64,000 nt of DNA from CAWKEY01 sp963848675 (GCA_963848675.1 CAWKEY010000023.1:248001-312000), one strand, 5' to 3'; shown: positions 1 through 9,446, counted from the stretch's first letter. Numbers and translations are program-made. The notes: generated from the sequence alone by a model not told the origin.

Positions 1-247
1 CATCCTGCAACACACCATCTTCCAGAGACAGCCTCTGCCGGGCAGCATTGATGTTACTCTGATATTGTTCGTTCTGCTTGATTCCCTGGTTCAGATCGAC
101 AATCCGCGTCGCGGCCACTGGATCATCGGAGGGCGTCAAAATTTTTTTACCCACAGACAACTGCATCTGCGTCTGATTGAGCCTGACCTGCTGATTGAGC
201 AGCGAATTAACGCCCAGTTGTTGTGCCCATGGAGTTGAGATGCGCAT
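1..247 (-). CDS. flgL: Flagellar hook-associated protein 3 FlgL (N-terminal part, cut by window edge)
   Basis: Reading the minus strand from the ATG at 247 gives MRISTPWAQQLGVNSLLNQQ, followed by the SVGKKILTPSDDP segment typical of flagellin/FlgL N-terminal D0 helices. FlgL forms the junction between hook-associated FlgK and the filament. The start is preceded by an AGGAG ribosome-binding site and lies 9 bp after the flgK stop, so it is the last visible gene of the flg operon. Only about 82 codons are present; the rest lies outside the window. The assignment rests on the N-terminal motif and on the position directly after flgK. Confidence 0.9.
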   Translation of the reverse strand, partial: MRISTPWAQQLGVNSLLNQQVRLNQTQMQLSVGKKILTPSDDPVAATRIVDLNQGIKQNEQYQSNINAARQRLSLEDGVLQD

Positions 248-256
248 GATGATCTC

Positions 257-1909
257 CTAGCGGATGGCGCCGATCAAGGTATCGAACAAGGAATTGGCCA
301 CCGCAATGGCCTGAGCCGCAGCCTGATAGGAATTCTGGAATTTAATCAGATTGGCGGCCTCTTCATCCAGATTAACGCCGGCGAGATTTTCACGCGCCTG
401 TGTGGCCTGATTTAATACCACTTGCTGCGCCGAACTTCTAATCTTTGCGGCATGGGTTAGGGTGCCGGCTTGACTCACCAATTGTCCGTAAACGTCGGAA
501 TACGTTGCTTTGCCGCCTAGTAATAATGAATCCGTCTCAAGCTTGGCCAGTTTCAACGCATTGGTATTATCACCGGGCAACGTTGCCGCAGTAGTAGCAG
601 CGGCTATTTCTTTAGGATCACTAATATTGGCGCTGATGGTTTTGGCAGTACTAAAAGTGGGCCGGATCAAATAGCTGGCTGCCCCGGTGGGCGGCATTGT
701 CAGGCTGAGTGTCATGCCTTCCACATTAACAGAACTGCCGGGGAATCCGGTTAGGGTGATGTTCTGATTATCACTGAGCCTGGTTAGTGTATAGCTGCTG
801 CTGATATTGTCGTAATCCAGACGATAATCACTGGCTCTTAATCCGCCGGTATCGGCCGGATTATAAACCGCAGAAACCGCGCCGCCGCCAGGCAAATTCG
901 GATTGACGGCCACCGGCACATCCAGGGCCGAGCTGCCAAAAACAAATACCGCTTTCCCGTTGGCAGCGTTCAAATCAAAACCGGCCTGATGCACGGCGTT
1001 AAATTCAACAGCCAAACCGGCGGCCAGCAAGCCCAGCTGGTTTTGAGCAGGATTCAACACTTCATCACGAAATCTAAGCGCGCCCGACAGCTCGCCGCCG
1101 GCAATCTGCCGGGTTATGGGCCGCCCCTCCAAAACAATCTCTTTTTGCTCCGGGCCGGCAGTTGCATCAGCCAGGGCTAATTTATACGCATTGGCACCCA
1201 GCACCAAAGACTGGCCGCTGCCGATAAACAGGCTGATAGAGCCATCTTGCTGATTGACTGCAGACACATTGACCTTTTCGGCAATCTTGGTAATCAAGGC
1301 GTCACGCTGATCCAGTAAATCGTTAGGCAGGCCGGCAGCGCTGGTCGTCCCCGCAACGATTTTGACATTCAGTGCGGCAAACGCTTCTGCATAGCTGTTG
1401 ATATTATCCACCATGCCTTGCATTTGTTTATTGGTTTGGCTGCGCAAATCCTCAAACCGGGCCGACATGGTATTGAACTGCCCGGCCAAATTTCCGGTCT
1501 CGCCGGCCATGACCTGCCTCGCCGGTATGGATGAAGGATCATTCGCCACTTCATTGACAGCATTAAAAAACGCTTTCAGGGCTGGTGACAAACTTGTAGC
1601 TTGATCGGCCACCACATTATCTACCTGGGAGGTCATCGTATAGAACTGATTGGATTCAGCAAAGGCAGACGTGCTGGAGGTCAGCTGATTGTTAATGAAC
1701 TGATCATAACTGCGGCTGATATTGGCAATATTAACACCCTGCCCGACATATCCCGGAGGACCGATGTATTGCTCAGGGCGCGTACTCAATTCAACCCGCT
1801 GCCGGCTGTAGCCCTCGGTGTTGACGTTGGCAATATTATGACTGGTCGTCTCCAGCGAGCGCTGGAAAGCCATCAATCCTGATAATGCTGTTCCTAAAAT
1901 TCCGCTCAT
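257..1909 (-). CDS. flgK: Flagellar hook-associated protein 1 FlgK
   Basis: This 550-residue protein has the axial-family N-terminal signature (LMAFQRSLETTSHNIANVNT and GYSRQRVE within the first 40 residues) and the matching C-terminal coiled region ending in NSYQAAAQAIAVANSLFDTL. FlgK is the first junction protein between hook and filament and is exported by the flagellar type III apparatus. Length is normal for the family. It follows flgJ by about 20 bp and precedes flgL, the usual order. No separate promoter is evident in the short gap, so it is probably read through from the rod operon or from a weak internal promoter. Confidence 0.96.
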   Translation of the reverse strand: MSGILGTALSGLMAFQRSLETTSHNIANVNTEGYSRQRVELSTRPEQYIGPPGYVGQGVNIANISRSYDQFINNQLTSSTSAFAESNQFYTMTSQVDNVVADQATSLSPALKAFFNAVNEVANDPSSIPARQVMAGETGNLAGQFNTMSARFEDLRSQTNKQMQGMVDNINSYAEAFAALNVKIVAGTTSAAGLPNDLLDQRDALITKIAEKVNVSAVNQQDGSISLFIGSGQSLVLGANAYKLALADATAGPEQKEIVLEGRPITRQIAGGELSGALRFRDEVLNPAQNQLGLLAAGLAVEFNAVHQAGFDLNAANGKAVFVFGSSALDVPVAVNPNLPGGGAVSAVYNPADTGGLRASDYRLDYDNISSSYTLTRLSDNQNITLTGFPGSSVNVEGMTLSLTMPPTGAASYLIRPTFSTAKTISANISDPKEIAAATTAATLPGDNTNALKLAKLETDSLLLGGKATYSDVYGQLVSQAGTLTHAAKIRSSAQQVVLNQATQARENLAGVNLDEEAANLIKFQNSYQAAAQAIAVANSLFDTLIGAIR

Positions 1910-1929
1910 GATCGTATCCTGTGGTGCAT

Positions 1930-2946
1930 TTAGCCGGTTTGCTGATCAAGCATCGAGGCAAGCTTATCGGCTTCAAAGCCGGCCAGGTTATGGCTTCGAT
2001 AAATGTTCATGACTTTTTCCGCATAATTTGGGTCTGTTGCGTAACCCGCCCGCTGCAACTCTTGCATGTAGCGTTCTGAATTGCCTGCCTGCTTTAAGGC
2101 ATTTTGATAGCGGGGATTGCTTTTTACAAAGCTCACATAATCCTGAAAACTTTGCTGAAACGAGTTGTAAGCCCTGAAGCCGGCATGCACTTTTTTGGCG
2201 ATGCCATCCTCAAATTCCAGCGCCGGAACTTGCGCCTGTTTGCCCTGCCAGCTTTTGTCGGCCTTGATATTGAAGACATTAAAACTGTTAGTGCCATTGC
2301 TGTTCTTTATTAATGACCGTCCCCAACCCGTCTCCAGCGCCGCCTGCGCCATAATGACCTTGGGCTCGACACCCAGCTCTTTCGCGGCTTGTTCGGCGTA
2401 AGGCAGCAATTGCCTGACGAACTCCTGTGCTGAGTTTATCGGCAAGGCCGGTGCATTCTTTAATGGAATGTCGGTAACCTCATCAACAGAACTGCTGTCC
2501 TGATCGTCTATCACTCCGTCATCTGTGCGGCCAACAGCCTTGCCGGCTGCGTGCTGATGTTGCCTCGATGCGGGTTTGGCGGCACCGGCCGACCGGTTCA
2601 GATAATCTTCTAGCTGCAATTTTTCATTATTAACCTGATCATCGTGCTCATCGTGACTCAATTGCTTAACAATTAAATCGGCCAGCCCCACACCCGGCGA
2701 ACCGGACAAATGCACGGCCAATTGCTGATCATACATGTCCCTGTAAAACTGGCTTTGGTCGTTATCCATAATGCCGTCAGCCAGTTTGGCTGCACGCATG
2801 CTTTTGAGCACGCTGTTCAGAAAGATGGCTTCAAATTGTTTGGCGGTTTCCTGCAAGGCAGCCGGTGAGTCTTTTTTGGCTTGGGTTTTTAATGCGGCCA
2901 GGCCATTAAAATCGGTATAAACATCGGCATTGTTGGTAGTTAACAT
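1930..2946 (-). CDS. flgJ: Peptidoglycan hydrolase / rod-capping protein FlgJ
   Basis: The 338-residue protein has two parts. Residues about 20-100 carry the rod-binding domain (KQFEAIFLNSVLKSMRAAKL, then YRDMYDQQLAVHLS). Residues about 170-325 carry a glucosaminidase/muramidase domain (AQAALETGWGRSLIKNSNG, NVFNIKADKSW, AGYATDPNYAEKVMNIY). FlgJ caps the growing rod and opens peptidoglycan locally so the rod can cross the periplasm. The bifunctional form is the gammaproteobacterial one. A polar, charged linker rich in Asp, Gln and His (about 100-165) separates the domains. It sits between flgI and flgK with short gaps. Confidence 0.95.
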   Translation of the reverse strand: MLTTNNADVYTDFNGLAALKTQAKKDSPAALQETAKQFEAIFLNSVLKSMRAAKLADGIMDNDQSQFYRDMYDQQLAVHLSGSPGVGLADLIVKQLSHDEHDDQVNNEKLQLEDYLNRSAGAAKPASRQHQHAAGKAVGRTDDGVIDDQDSSSVDEVTDIPLKNAPALPINSAQEFVRQLLPYAEQAAKELGVEPKVIMAQAALETGWGRSLIKNSNGTNSFNVFNIKADKSWQGKQAQVPALEFEDGIAKKVHAGFRAYNSFQQSFQDYVSFVKSNPRYQNALKQAGNSERYMQELQRAGYATDPNYAEKVMNIYRSHNLAGFEADKLASMLDQQTG

Positions 2947-2958
2947 AACGGTCTCCTG

Positions 2959-4059
2959 CTAGATCACAATGAGTTCGGCGCGCAGCGCGCCAGCCGTTTT
3001 AAGCGCTTCCAGAATGGCCACCAGATCACTAGGCGCAGCGCCCACGTTGTTGACGGCCTGAACAATTTCATCCAGCGATACGCCAGGATTGAACACAAAC
3101 ATGTGATTTGTCTCTTCCTGCACATTGACATCGGATTGCGGCGTTACCACTGTTTGTCCACGCGAGAAGGGTTCTGGCTGGCTCACTTGGGGATTTTCAC
3201 TGATGGTTACGATCAAACTGCCGTGGGACACCGCCGCGGGCTGCACTCTGACCTTGCTGTTGATAACAACCGTGCCGGTGCGGGAGTTGATAATGATACG
3301 CGCCGGCGCATCATCCGGCGCAACACTCAGATTCTCAACCATGGAGGCAAACATGACTTTTTGTCCGGCATCGAGGGGTGCGCTGACGCTGACTGAGGTT
3401 GCATCGATTGGCTTCGCGGTATTCGGCCCCAATACATGGTTGATAGACTCGGCCATACGATTGGCAGTCGTAAAATCGGGCGTGTGCAGATTGAACACCA
3501 AGGCATCGCCGTCAGCAAAAGGCGTAGCTACAGTACGCTCCACTGTCGCGCCATTGGCAATACGGCCCACGCTGGGATTATTGACGGTAACACTGGAGCC
3601 ATCCTGACCGGATGCACTCAGTCCGCCAACCATCAGATTACCCTGGGCAATGGCATAGACCTGGCCGTCCGCGCCTTTGAGCGGGCTCAATAACAAAGTT
3701 CCACCGCGCAAGCTCTTGGCATCGCCAATGGAAGACACGGTCACATCAATCTGCTGACCCGGTTTGGCAAAGGGCGGCAATTCTGCAGAAATGGCCACGG
3801 CCGCGATATTCTTGGCTTTAGGATCAAGACCGGGCGGCAAGGTCAAACCCAGACGACCCAGCATGCTGCGCAGGCTTTGCCCGGTAAACCGGGTTTTATC
3901 ACCGGATTTGTCCAGACCCACTACCAATCCATACCCAACAAGCTGATTGCTGCGCACACCCGCAATGGCGGCTATATCTTTGATGCGTTCGGCCTGAAGT
4001 GGCGCACTAAACAGCAGCCCGATCAGCAGATAAATCATCTTGTTCGTGTGCATGTTCAT
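2959..4059 (-). CDS. flgI: Flagellar P-ring protein FlgI
   Basis: The 366-residue precursor has a signal peptide (MNMHTNKMIYLLIGLLFSAPLQA) followed by the family hallmarks ERIKDIAAIAGVRSNQLVGY, GLVVGLDKSGDK and, at the C-terminus, LDEIVQAVNNVGAAPSDLVAILEALK. FlgI forms the periplasmic P ring around the rod, with help from the chaperone FlgA encoded in the divergent operon. Length matches the family. It lies only 6 bp downstream of flgH. Confidence 0.97.
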   Translation of the reverse strand: MNMHTNKMIYLLIGLLFSAPLQAERIKDIAAIAGVRSNQLVGYGLVVGLDKSGDKTRFTGQSLRSMLGRLGLTLPPGLDPKAKNIAAVAISAELPPFAKPGQQIDVTVSSIGDAKSLRGGTLLLSPLKGADGQVYAIAQGNLMVGGLSASGQDGSSVTVNNPSVGRIANGATVERTVATPFADGDALVFNLHTPDFTTANRMAESINHVLGPNTAKPIDATSVSVSAPLDAGQKVMFASMVENLSVAPDDAPARIIINSRTGTVVINSKVRVQPAAVSHGSLIVTISENPQVSQPEPFSRGQTVVTPQSDVNVQEETNHMFVFNPGVSLDEIVQAVNNVGAAPSDLVAILEALKTAGALRAELIVI

Positions 4060-4065
4060 CCACGC

Positions 4066-4740
4066 TCAGAAAGGAAACCAGGGACTCATAAGAATCCGGG
4101 AAAACCAGCCGACCTTGCTGGCGTCAGCCATGGCACCGCTACCGGTGTACATGATGGTCACATCAGCCACTTTGTCGGATGAAATGGTATTGGCAGCATC
4201 GATATCCACGGGCCTGACGATGCCGGACAAACGGATAAACTCATCCCCCCGGTTCAAAGTCACGCGTTTTTCACCGCGCACCCGGAGATTGCCATTGGGC
4301 AACAGCTCCACCACGGTCACCGAAATATTGCCAGTCAAACTATTGCTTTGGTTGGCGCTACCTTCACCCCCGAATTTAGTGGCAAAATCCAATTCGGTTT
4401 TCATATCAGTGCCCAACAGGGAAGCAGCAGGAAAACCAAACAGTGTTGGCGCCGAACCACTCATAGTGGTGTCTTTTTTGGTATCCAGATCGGCTTTCTT
4501 TTTGGCCTGGGTTTGCTCTTGCAGCCGGATGGTCAGAATATCGCCGACTCTCATGGACTTATTGTCCTCGAACAGGCGCATATCGTAACCGGCTTGATAA
4601 ATGCCGCCGTTGCTCTGTGCGGGCGGCCTCAAATCCGCAGGCGCGACCGGCGCAAACGCTGGATCTCGTTGCGGTAAGGGGGTACACGCCGCAAGCAAGC
4701 TTAAGACACTGACTATCAACCCGGTTTTTTGCCTGTTCAT
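4066..4740 (-). CDS. flgH: Flagellar L-ring lipoprotein FlgH
   Basis: The 224-residue protein begins with a lipoprotein signal (MNRQKTGLIVSVLSLLAACT, lipobox LAAC) and contains FlgH signatures: LFEDNKSMRVGDILTIRLQE, LPNGNLRVRGEKRVTLN and the C-terminal VADVTIMYTGSGAMADASK. FlgH builds the outer-membrane L ring. It lies between flgG and flgI in canonical order. Confidence 0.96.
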   Translation of the reverse strand: MNRQKTGLIVSVLSLLAACTPLPQRDPAFAPVAPADLRPPAQSNGGIYQAGYDMRLFEDNKSMRVGDILTIRLQEQTQAKKKADLDTKKDTTMSGSAPTLFGFPAASLLGTDMKTELDFATKFGGEGSANQSNSLTGNISVTVVELLPNGNLRVRGEKRVTLNRGDEFIRLSGIVRPVDIDAANTISSDKVADVTIMYTGSGAMADASKVGWFSRILMSPWFPF

Positions 4741-4752
4741 GCCCTCACCCCG

Positions 4753-5541
4753 CTAGAGCTGCTGCGTCACAAAGGACAACATTTGATCGGTCGTGGAAAT
4801 CGCTTTCGAATTCATTTCATAAGCCCGCTGGGTTTCAATCATATTGACGAGCTCTTCCACGACATTGACATTGGAAGTTTCCAGCGAGCCCTGAAACAAC
4901 GATCCGTATTCTTCTTCGCCCGGCGTGCCCACGACCGGCGCGCCGCTGGCAACCGATTCCCTGAACAGATTTTCACCAACCGGCTCAAGCCCGGTGGGAT
5001 TGACAAAGTCGGCCAGCTGGATTTGTCCCAGCTGTACCGGCGCGGGATTGCCGGGCTGCAAGGCGGATACCGTGCCATCCCTGCCTATGGTGATGCTGAT
5101 GGCATCATTTGGGACGGTAATCGCAGGTTCCAAGGTCAAGCCGCCCGAGGTTACCAGTTGCCCGGTTGAATCCAGTTTCAATGACCCGTCACGGGTGTAG
5201 TTGATGTCGCCGTTAGGCATCAGAATCTGCAAAAAGCCCCGGCCATTGATTGCCACATCCAGCGGATTTTCAGTCTGCTGCATATTGCCCTGGCTATGCA
5301 GTTTCTCGGTAGCAACCGTTCTGACCCCGGTGCCCAGCTGCAAACCCGACGGCAACTGGGTGTTTTGCGTACTTTGTGCGCCGACCTGCCGGATATTCTG
5401 ATACACCAGGTCTTCAAAGATGGCTCTGGATTTTTTAAAGCCGGTGGTATTGACGTTGGCCAGATTGTTGGCAATCACTGCCATGCGGGTTTGTTGCGCA
5501 TCGAGGCCTGATTTGGCCACCCATAATGCTCGTTCTGTCAT
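4753..5541 (-). CDS. flgG: Flagellar distal rod protein FlgG
   Basis: The 262-residue axial protein carries the N-terminal rod signature (LWVAKSGLDAQQTRMAVIANNLANVNTTGFK, read as two overlapping motifs) and the C-terminal NVVEELVNMIETQRAYEMNS. FlgG forms the distal rod that passes through the P and L rings. Length (about 260 aa) is exactly typical. It is preceded by flgF, with a gap of about 50 bp. Confidence 0.97.
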   Translation of the reverse strand: MTERALWVAKSGLDAQQTRMAVIANNLANVNTTGFKKSRAIFEDLVYQNIRQVGAQSTQNTQLPSGLQLGTGVRTVATEKLHSQGNMQQTENPLDVAINGRGFLQILMPNGDINYTRDGSLKLDSTGQLVTSGGLTLEPAITVPNDAISITIGRDGTVSALQPGNPAPVQLGQIQLADFVNPTGLEPVGENLFRESVASGAPVVGTPGEEEYGSLFQGSLETSNVNVVEELVNMIETQRAYEMNSKAISTTDQMLSFVTQQL

Positions 5542-5592
5542 GATAATCTCCTAATGTGGCATTTTTTTGGCTCAAGCTGTTTAATGCAGGGT

Positions 5593-6333
5593 TTATGCCA
5601 TCTGCATCAGCTTGGCACTTATATTGGAATTTTCATCGGCGCTCTTCATGACTTTGGTTTGCAGCTCAAAATTTTTCGCCAGCTCAATCATCGCCACCAT
5701 AGCCTCAATGGCATTAACATTACTGCCCTCCAGCGCGCCTTGCACCAATTCAACATCAGCACTGGCTTCAGTCGTTGCCGCGGTTTTCAGATGCATGAGG
5801 CCGTCGTCGCGCTTTTCCAGATTGGCCAATTCGGGTTTGACCAGTTTGATCCGGTCCAGGCTGGCCAGAGTGGTCGCATTCGATCCCAAAGGAATGATAC
5901 TGATCGTGCCATCCTTGCCGATGGTCAGTTTTTGAACCGCGGGAATAGCAATGGGCCCGTCCTGCCCCAGCACCTGCAAGCCGGTGCCGGTTTGCAGCAA
6001 GCCTTCCGGCGTTATGCGCAAATCACCGGCACGCGTATAAGCTTCCTGGCCGTCCGCGCCCTGCACTGCTAGCCAGCCTTCTCCATTAATCGCCACATCC
6101 AGATCGCGGCCTGTCGTCTGCAGGGAGCCAGGGGACAAGTCGGTGCCTGGTCTTTCGGTCATAGCATAAACACGCGTAGGAAACCCGGCACCGAACACCG
6201 GCTGACTGCGAAATTGTTGCAAGTCCGATTTGAAGCCGGTGGTCTGCGTGTTCGACAAATTATTGGCGTTTGCGGTTTGCGCCAGCAAGGTCTGCTTGGC
6301 ACCGCTCATTGCAATATAGAGACTCTTGTCCAT
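5593..6333 (-). CDS. flgF: Flagellar proximal rod protein FlgF
   Basis: The 246-residue protein has the rod-family N-terminus (MDKSLYIAMSGAKQTLLAQT, ANNLSNTQTTGFKSDL) and C-terminal motif (NAIEAMVAMIELAKNFELQT). FlgF is a proximal rod subunit exported by the flagellar type III system. Size and order between flgE and flgG are standard. Confidence 0.96.
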   Translation of the reverse strand: MDKSLYIAMSGAKQTLLAQTANANNLSNTQTTGFKSDLQQFRSQPVFGAGFPTRVYAMTERPGTDLSPGSLQTTGRDLDVAINGEGWLAVQGADGQEAYTRAGDLRITPEGLLQTGTGLQVLGQDGPIAIPAVQKLTIGKDGTISIIPLGSNATTLASLDRIKLVKPELANLEKRDDGLMHLKTAATTEASADVELVQGALEGSNVNAIEAMVAMIELAKNFELQTKVMKSADENSNISAKLMQMA

Positions 6334-6355
6334 GGCTCTGCTCCTAACTTGCTAT

Positions 6356-7654
6356 TTAACGAATATTCAGAATAGTCTGAGTAATGGTGTTTTCTGTCGA
6401 AATCGATTGTGCATTGGCCTGGTAAGCCTGCTGACCGATGATCAGATTGACTAACTGCTGCGACAAGTCGACATTAGCGCCTTCCAGCGCACCCGACTGA
6501 ATCACGCCAAAGCTGCCATTGCCGGGTTCGCCGGGAATAGGTTCACCCGAATCACCGCTTTGCGCCCAGGTAGAATCACCCAGCTTGGCCAACCCCTGAG
6601 GATTGGCAAAACGGGTCAGCGCTACCTTGCCTAAGGGCGATACGCCTCCATTACTGTATTTGGCAAACACCACGCCGGCATCATCGACACTGATACCTGT
6701 CAAATTGCCTGAGGGCAGACCATCCTGACTTAGATTATTTACCGAGAAGACGCTGCTATATTGAGTAGTGCCGGTAAAATCAAAACTAAGGTTTAAATCG
6801 GCGACCAGCTGATTAGGGTCTATATCCGCAGAAGCTAAAGGGCCATATGCCACGGGCGTTAACGGTGCAGTCAGTTTCCCTGCGGTATCAAAAGTTATTG
6901 GCATTGCTGTCTGTGAGCCGTCAAGCGGAATGGGCGCCCCCGAACCATCGACATTGAATGCCTTGCCGTCAACAAACAAATACGCATTCCAAGAATTTTG
7001 CGTCACCGGGCTTTGGCTTACAAAATACGTGCTTGCGATATGGGAATTTCCTTGTGAATCATAAATCGTCATGGAGGTTGTGTGATTGTATGAATCCGGA
7101 TTTTTAGGGTCTACCGTGGTCACGATAGGCGCTGTTTGCACCGATTGTAAATTTGCACTAATCCCCAAGGCGGTCGTTGCAACCGGAGAGCCCTGCTCGG
7201 CACTGACTTGCAAGGGCTGAAAAAATCCCGTACTAAAGCCTTCTGCGACGGTCGTCCCATTGGGTTTAAAAGTCATCAGGTAATTGCCCTGATTATTGAC
7301 TACATAGCCTTCTTTATTGAGTTTAAATTCACCGGAACGCGTGTAAATAGTCGGCAAGGTTGAAGTTGCATCGGTTCCGAGCGAGAAAAAGCCTTCGCCG
7401 CTAATCGCCAAATCCAGGTTGTTGTCAGTTGCATTGATATTACCCTGGGTAAATTGCTGTGCGACATTGGTTACGCGAACTCCCGAGCCCGGTTGAATTT
7501 TGCTGACTCCAGAAATACTGGAGGCATAGACATCGGCAAACTCCGCTCTGGATTGCTTAAATCCCGTCGTGTTTGCATTGGCAATATTATTACTGGTTAC
7601 CGACAAATTTTTTGCCGCCGCGTTTAAGCCGCTTAATGCTGTAAAAAAAGCCAT
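6356..7654 (-). CDS. flgE: Flagellar hook protein FlgE
   Basis: The 432-residue hook subunit has the axial N-terminus (FFTALSGLNAAAKNLSVTSN, then NIANANTTGFKQSRAEF), a large variable central region, and the conserved C-terminus (ANVDLSQQLVNLIIGQQAYQ). FlgE polymerises under the FlgD cap to form the hook. It lies 16 bp downstream of flgD. Its middle section is richer in Thr/Ser/Asn than its neighbours, as expected for surface-exposed hook domains. Confidence 0.97.
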   Translation of the reverse strand: MAFFTALSGLNAAAKNLSVTSNNIANANTTGFKQSRAEFADVYASSISGVSKIQPGSGVRVTNVAQQFTQGNINATDNNLDLAISGEGFFSLGTDATSTLPTIYTRSGEFKLNKEGYVVNNQGNYLMTFKPNGTTVAEGFSTGFFQPLQVSAEQGSPVATTALGISANLQSVQTAPIVTTVDPKNPDSYNHTTSMTIYDSQGNSHIASTYFVSQSPVTQNSWNAYLFVDGKAFNVDGSGAPIPLDGSQTAMPITFDTAGKLTAPLTPVAYGPLASADIDPNQLVADLNLSFDFTGTTQYSSVFSVNNLSQDGLPSGNLTGISVDDAGVVFAKYSNGGVSPLGKVALTRFANPQGLAKLGDSTWAQSGDSGEPIPGEPGNGSFGVIQSGALEGANVDLSQQLVNLIIGQQAYQANAQSISTENTITQTILNIR

Positions 7655-7669
7655 CTCATCTCTCCAAAT

Positions 7670-8344
7670 TTAAAGAATCTGTTTAATCTGATTAAAACTA
7701 ACCGGCCCCAGCCCCAGCAGATTAACGCGCATCCCCTGTTGTGCATTGCCCAGACTGACACTTTCGACCTTTGAATAAATCTGGGTAGCCAACGCGGTAT
7801 TTTTACCGTCTACAGTGGCCACTGCCTCAATTTTATAAACGCCTGGGGATGCCGGTACATCATTCTCGTCCAAACCATTCCAGCTAAACGGTACAGTGCC
7901 TGCCGGGTTCGCGCCCAAATCCAGATGCCGGATGGTTTCGCCTGTTCTGGAATCAACAATATTGACGCCAACATTAAGCGAACTATCGGGCAAATCCAGC
8001 TGGCCTTTGATTTCGCCACCCGCAGACAACAAACCTTCGCTAGAAGGCGCCGCTACCGATCGCCCTACCAGACTGGCCGCCTGGAGCGCCTGGCCGGAAC
8101 TGATCGAGGCGGCGAAATCGCCAAAGGCCTTCTGCAAATCCTGTATACCCGACACCGTGCCAAACTGCGCCATTTGTGCGAGAAAATCACCATTTTCCAT
8201 GGGCTTGGAAGGATCCTGGTGCGTTAGCTGGGTCGTCATCAGTTTTAAAAACTCCTCCTGACCCAGCGTTTGCTTCTTGGGCGCAGCCGCAGGCTCCACG
8301 GTCGCCAATCCCAACCCTTTAAGCGTATCTATTGAAATAGCCAT
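7670..8344 (-). CDS. flgD: Flagellar hook-capping protein FlgD
   Basis: The 224-residue protein has the FlgD N-terminal signature (LGQEEFLKLMTTQLTHQDPS followed by KPMENGDFLAQMAQF) and the FLG/FN3-like fold in the second half (PFSWNGLDENDVPASPGVYK). FlgD is the temporary cap on which hook subunits assemble. It sits between flgC and flgE with gaps of 10-16 bp. Confidence 0.96.
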   Translation of the reverse strand: MAISIDTLKGLGLATVEPAAAPKKQTLGQEEFLKLMTTQLTHQDPSKPMENGDFLAQMAQFGTVSGIQDLQKAFGDFAASISSGQALQAASLVGRSVAAPSSEGLLSAGGEIKGQLDLPDSSLNVGVNIVDSRTGETIRHLDLGANPAGTVPFSWNGLDENDVPASPGVYKIEAVATVDGKNTALATQIYSKVESVSLGNAQQGMRVNLLGLGPVSFNQIKQIL

Positions 8345-8354
8345 TTTTATCCCC

Positions 8355-8771
8355 TTACTGTCCCATTCGTAGTGTTTGTAGCATCAAATCCTTGGCCGTA
8401 TTCAACACTTCCACATTGTTCTGGTAAGAACGCGATGCCGACATCATATCGGCCATTTCTTCAACCGTATTTACGTTTGGTTTATAGATATAGCCGGCTT
8501 GATCGGCCATCGGATGATTCGGCGCGTACTCCATAACTGCGGGTGCCTGACTTTCAACCACACCAAGCACATTTACTCCGCTGGCTGCATTCTGTTTATC
8601 CATAACGCCTTTTAATTCCGCCGCAAATACTGGTTGCCTGGATTTATAAACCGTCTCCAGACTGCTGCTGACGCTGTTGGCATTCGATAAGTTGCTGGCT
8701 ACCAGATTGAGCCGTAGCGATTGTGCATTCATACCGCTGCCGGCAATGTCAAAAATGTTAAACGCAGACAT
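8355..8771 (-). CDS. flgC: Flagellar proximal rod protein FlgC
   Basis: The 138-residue protein matches FlgC: N-terminal FDIAGSGMNAQSLRLNLVAS with NLSNANS, the YKPNVNTVEEMADMMSASRS motif and a C-terminal helix ending LMLQTLRMGQ. It is a proximal rod component. It starts 2 bp after the flgB stop, consistent with tight co-translation. Confidence 0.96.
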   Translation of the reverse strand: MSAFNIFDIAGSGMNAQSLRLNLVASNLSNANSVSSSLETVYKSRQPVFAAELKGVMDKQNAASGVNVLGVVESQAPAVMEYAPNHPMADQAGYIYKPNVNTVEEMADMMSASRSYQNNVEVLNTAKDLMLQTLRMGQ

Positions 8772-8773
8772 GA

Positions 8774-9178
8774 CTATTCTCCTCGCAGGGCGGTCATCAG
8801 ACCGGCAAACTTATTACTGATAAAACGCAAACTGGCTTGGTACTGCACGGCATTTTCGGCATATTTGGCTTGTTCGATATGTGATTCGACGGTGTTGCCG
8901 TCCAGGGAAACCTGATGGGGATTGCGGTACATTAATTGCGCGCCCAATTGTTGCTCTTGCGGTGCAAGATGGCCGCTTTGCGTGCGCTCCAAACGATGGC
9001 CTGAAGGCGGGGTCTGTTGCAAGGTTTGTTTGAGCATAGATTGAAAATCCAGATCCCGGGCTTTATAGCCGGGAGTGTCTGCATTGACTAAATTGGATGC
9101 CAGCACTTCACTGCGTTTTTCTCGTAAAGCCAGCGCCTGCTGATGAATGCCCAGTGCGTTGTCAAAATTAATAGCCAT
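8774..9178 (-). CDS. flgB: Flagellar proximal rod protein FlgB
   Basis: The chosen start at 9178 gives MAINFDNALGIHQQALALRE, the normal FlgB N-terminus, and has a GAGGA ribosome-binding site about 7 nt upstream. An in-frame start 13 codons earlier would add a Cys/Phe-rich stretch not seen in the family, so it was not used. The 134-residue protein contains NLVNADTPGYKARDLDF and the C-terminal ASLRFISNKFAGLMTALRGE. FlgB is the first gene of the rod/hook operon, downstream of a sigma54-like promoter. Confidence 0.95.
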   Translation of the reverse strand: MAINFDNALGIHQQALALREKRSEVLASNLVNADTPGYKARDLDFQSMLKQTLQQTPPSGHRLERTQSGHLAPQEQQLGAQLMYRNPHQVSLDGNTVESHIEQAKYAENAVQYQASLRFISNKFAGLMTALRGE

Positions 9179-9210
9179 GTTTGTATCCTCGTGTTGCTTG
9201 CAAAAACAAA

Positions 9211-9227
9211 AGCACATAACAAGCCAA
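9211..9227 (-). promoter_or_regulatory. Candidate sigma54 promoter of the flgBCDEFGHIJKL operon
   Basis: On the minus strand the sequence reads TTGGCTTGTTATGTGCT. The GG and GC dinucleotides are separated by exactly 10 nt, as sigma54 -24/-12 elements require, although the AC of the consensus TTGGCAC is TT here. The site lies 33 nt before the flgB start, leaving a short leader. Sigma54/FlrC-type control of rod-hook operons is established in Pseudomonas and Vibrio; applying it here is inference. Confidence 0.45.
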
Positions 9228-9429
9228 TCATTTATTTAATAAATAAAATCATATAGATAAACAATATCAAGAAAAATCAATGGATACTCAACCGGCCTAA
9301 CCGGCAAAAAATCGCCGCTTGGACAAACCCATCGAAAACTAGGGACAATTCCAGCTCGCGTCAAAAAATTACCTCCTCCCCCGGAACACCAGCCTCCCCC
9401 CCTCCCCTTTCGCCTTGAACCTCTCAAAG

Positions 9430-9446
9430 CTGGCATCGATTATGCT
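9430..9446 (+). promoter_or_regulatory. Candidate sigma54 promoter of flgA
   Basis: The sequence CTGGCATCGATTATGCT has GG (9432-9433) and GC (9444-9445) separated by 10 nt and matches most of the -24/-12 consensus. Transcription would begin near 9457, upstream of the ATG at 9482 but downstream of the in-frame TTG at 9446. This supports the later flgA start. Confidence 0.5.

Noticed and set aside
8774..9217. Longer flgB beginning 13 codons upstream
   Set aside because: The extra Cys/Phe-rich residues are foreign to FlgB, and the ribosome-binding site fits the ATG at 9178.
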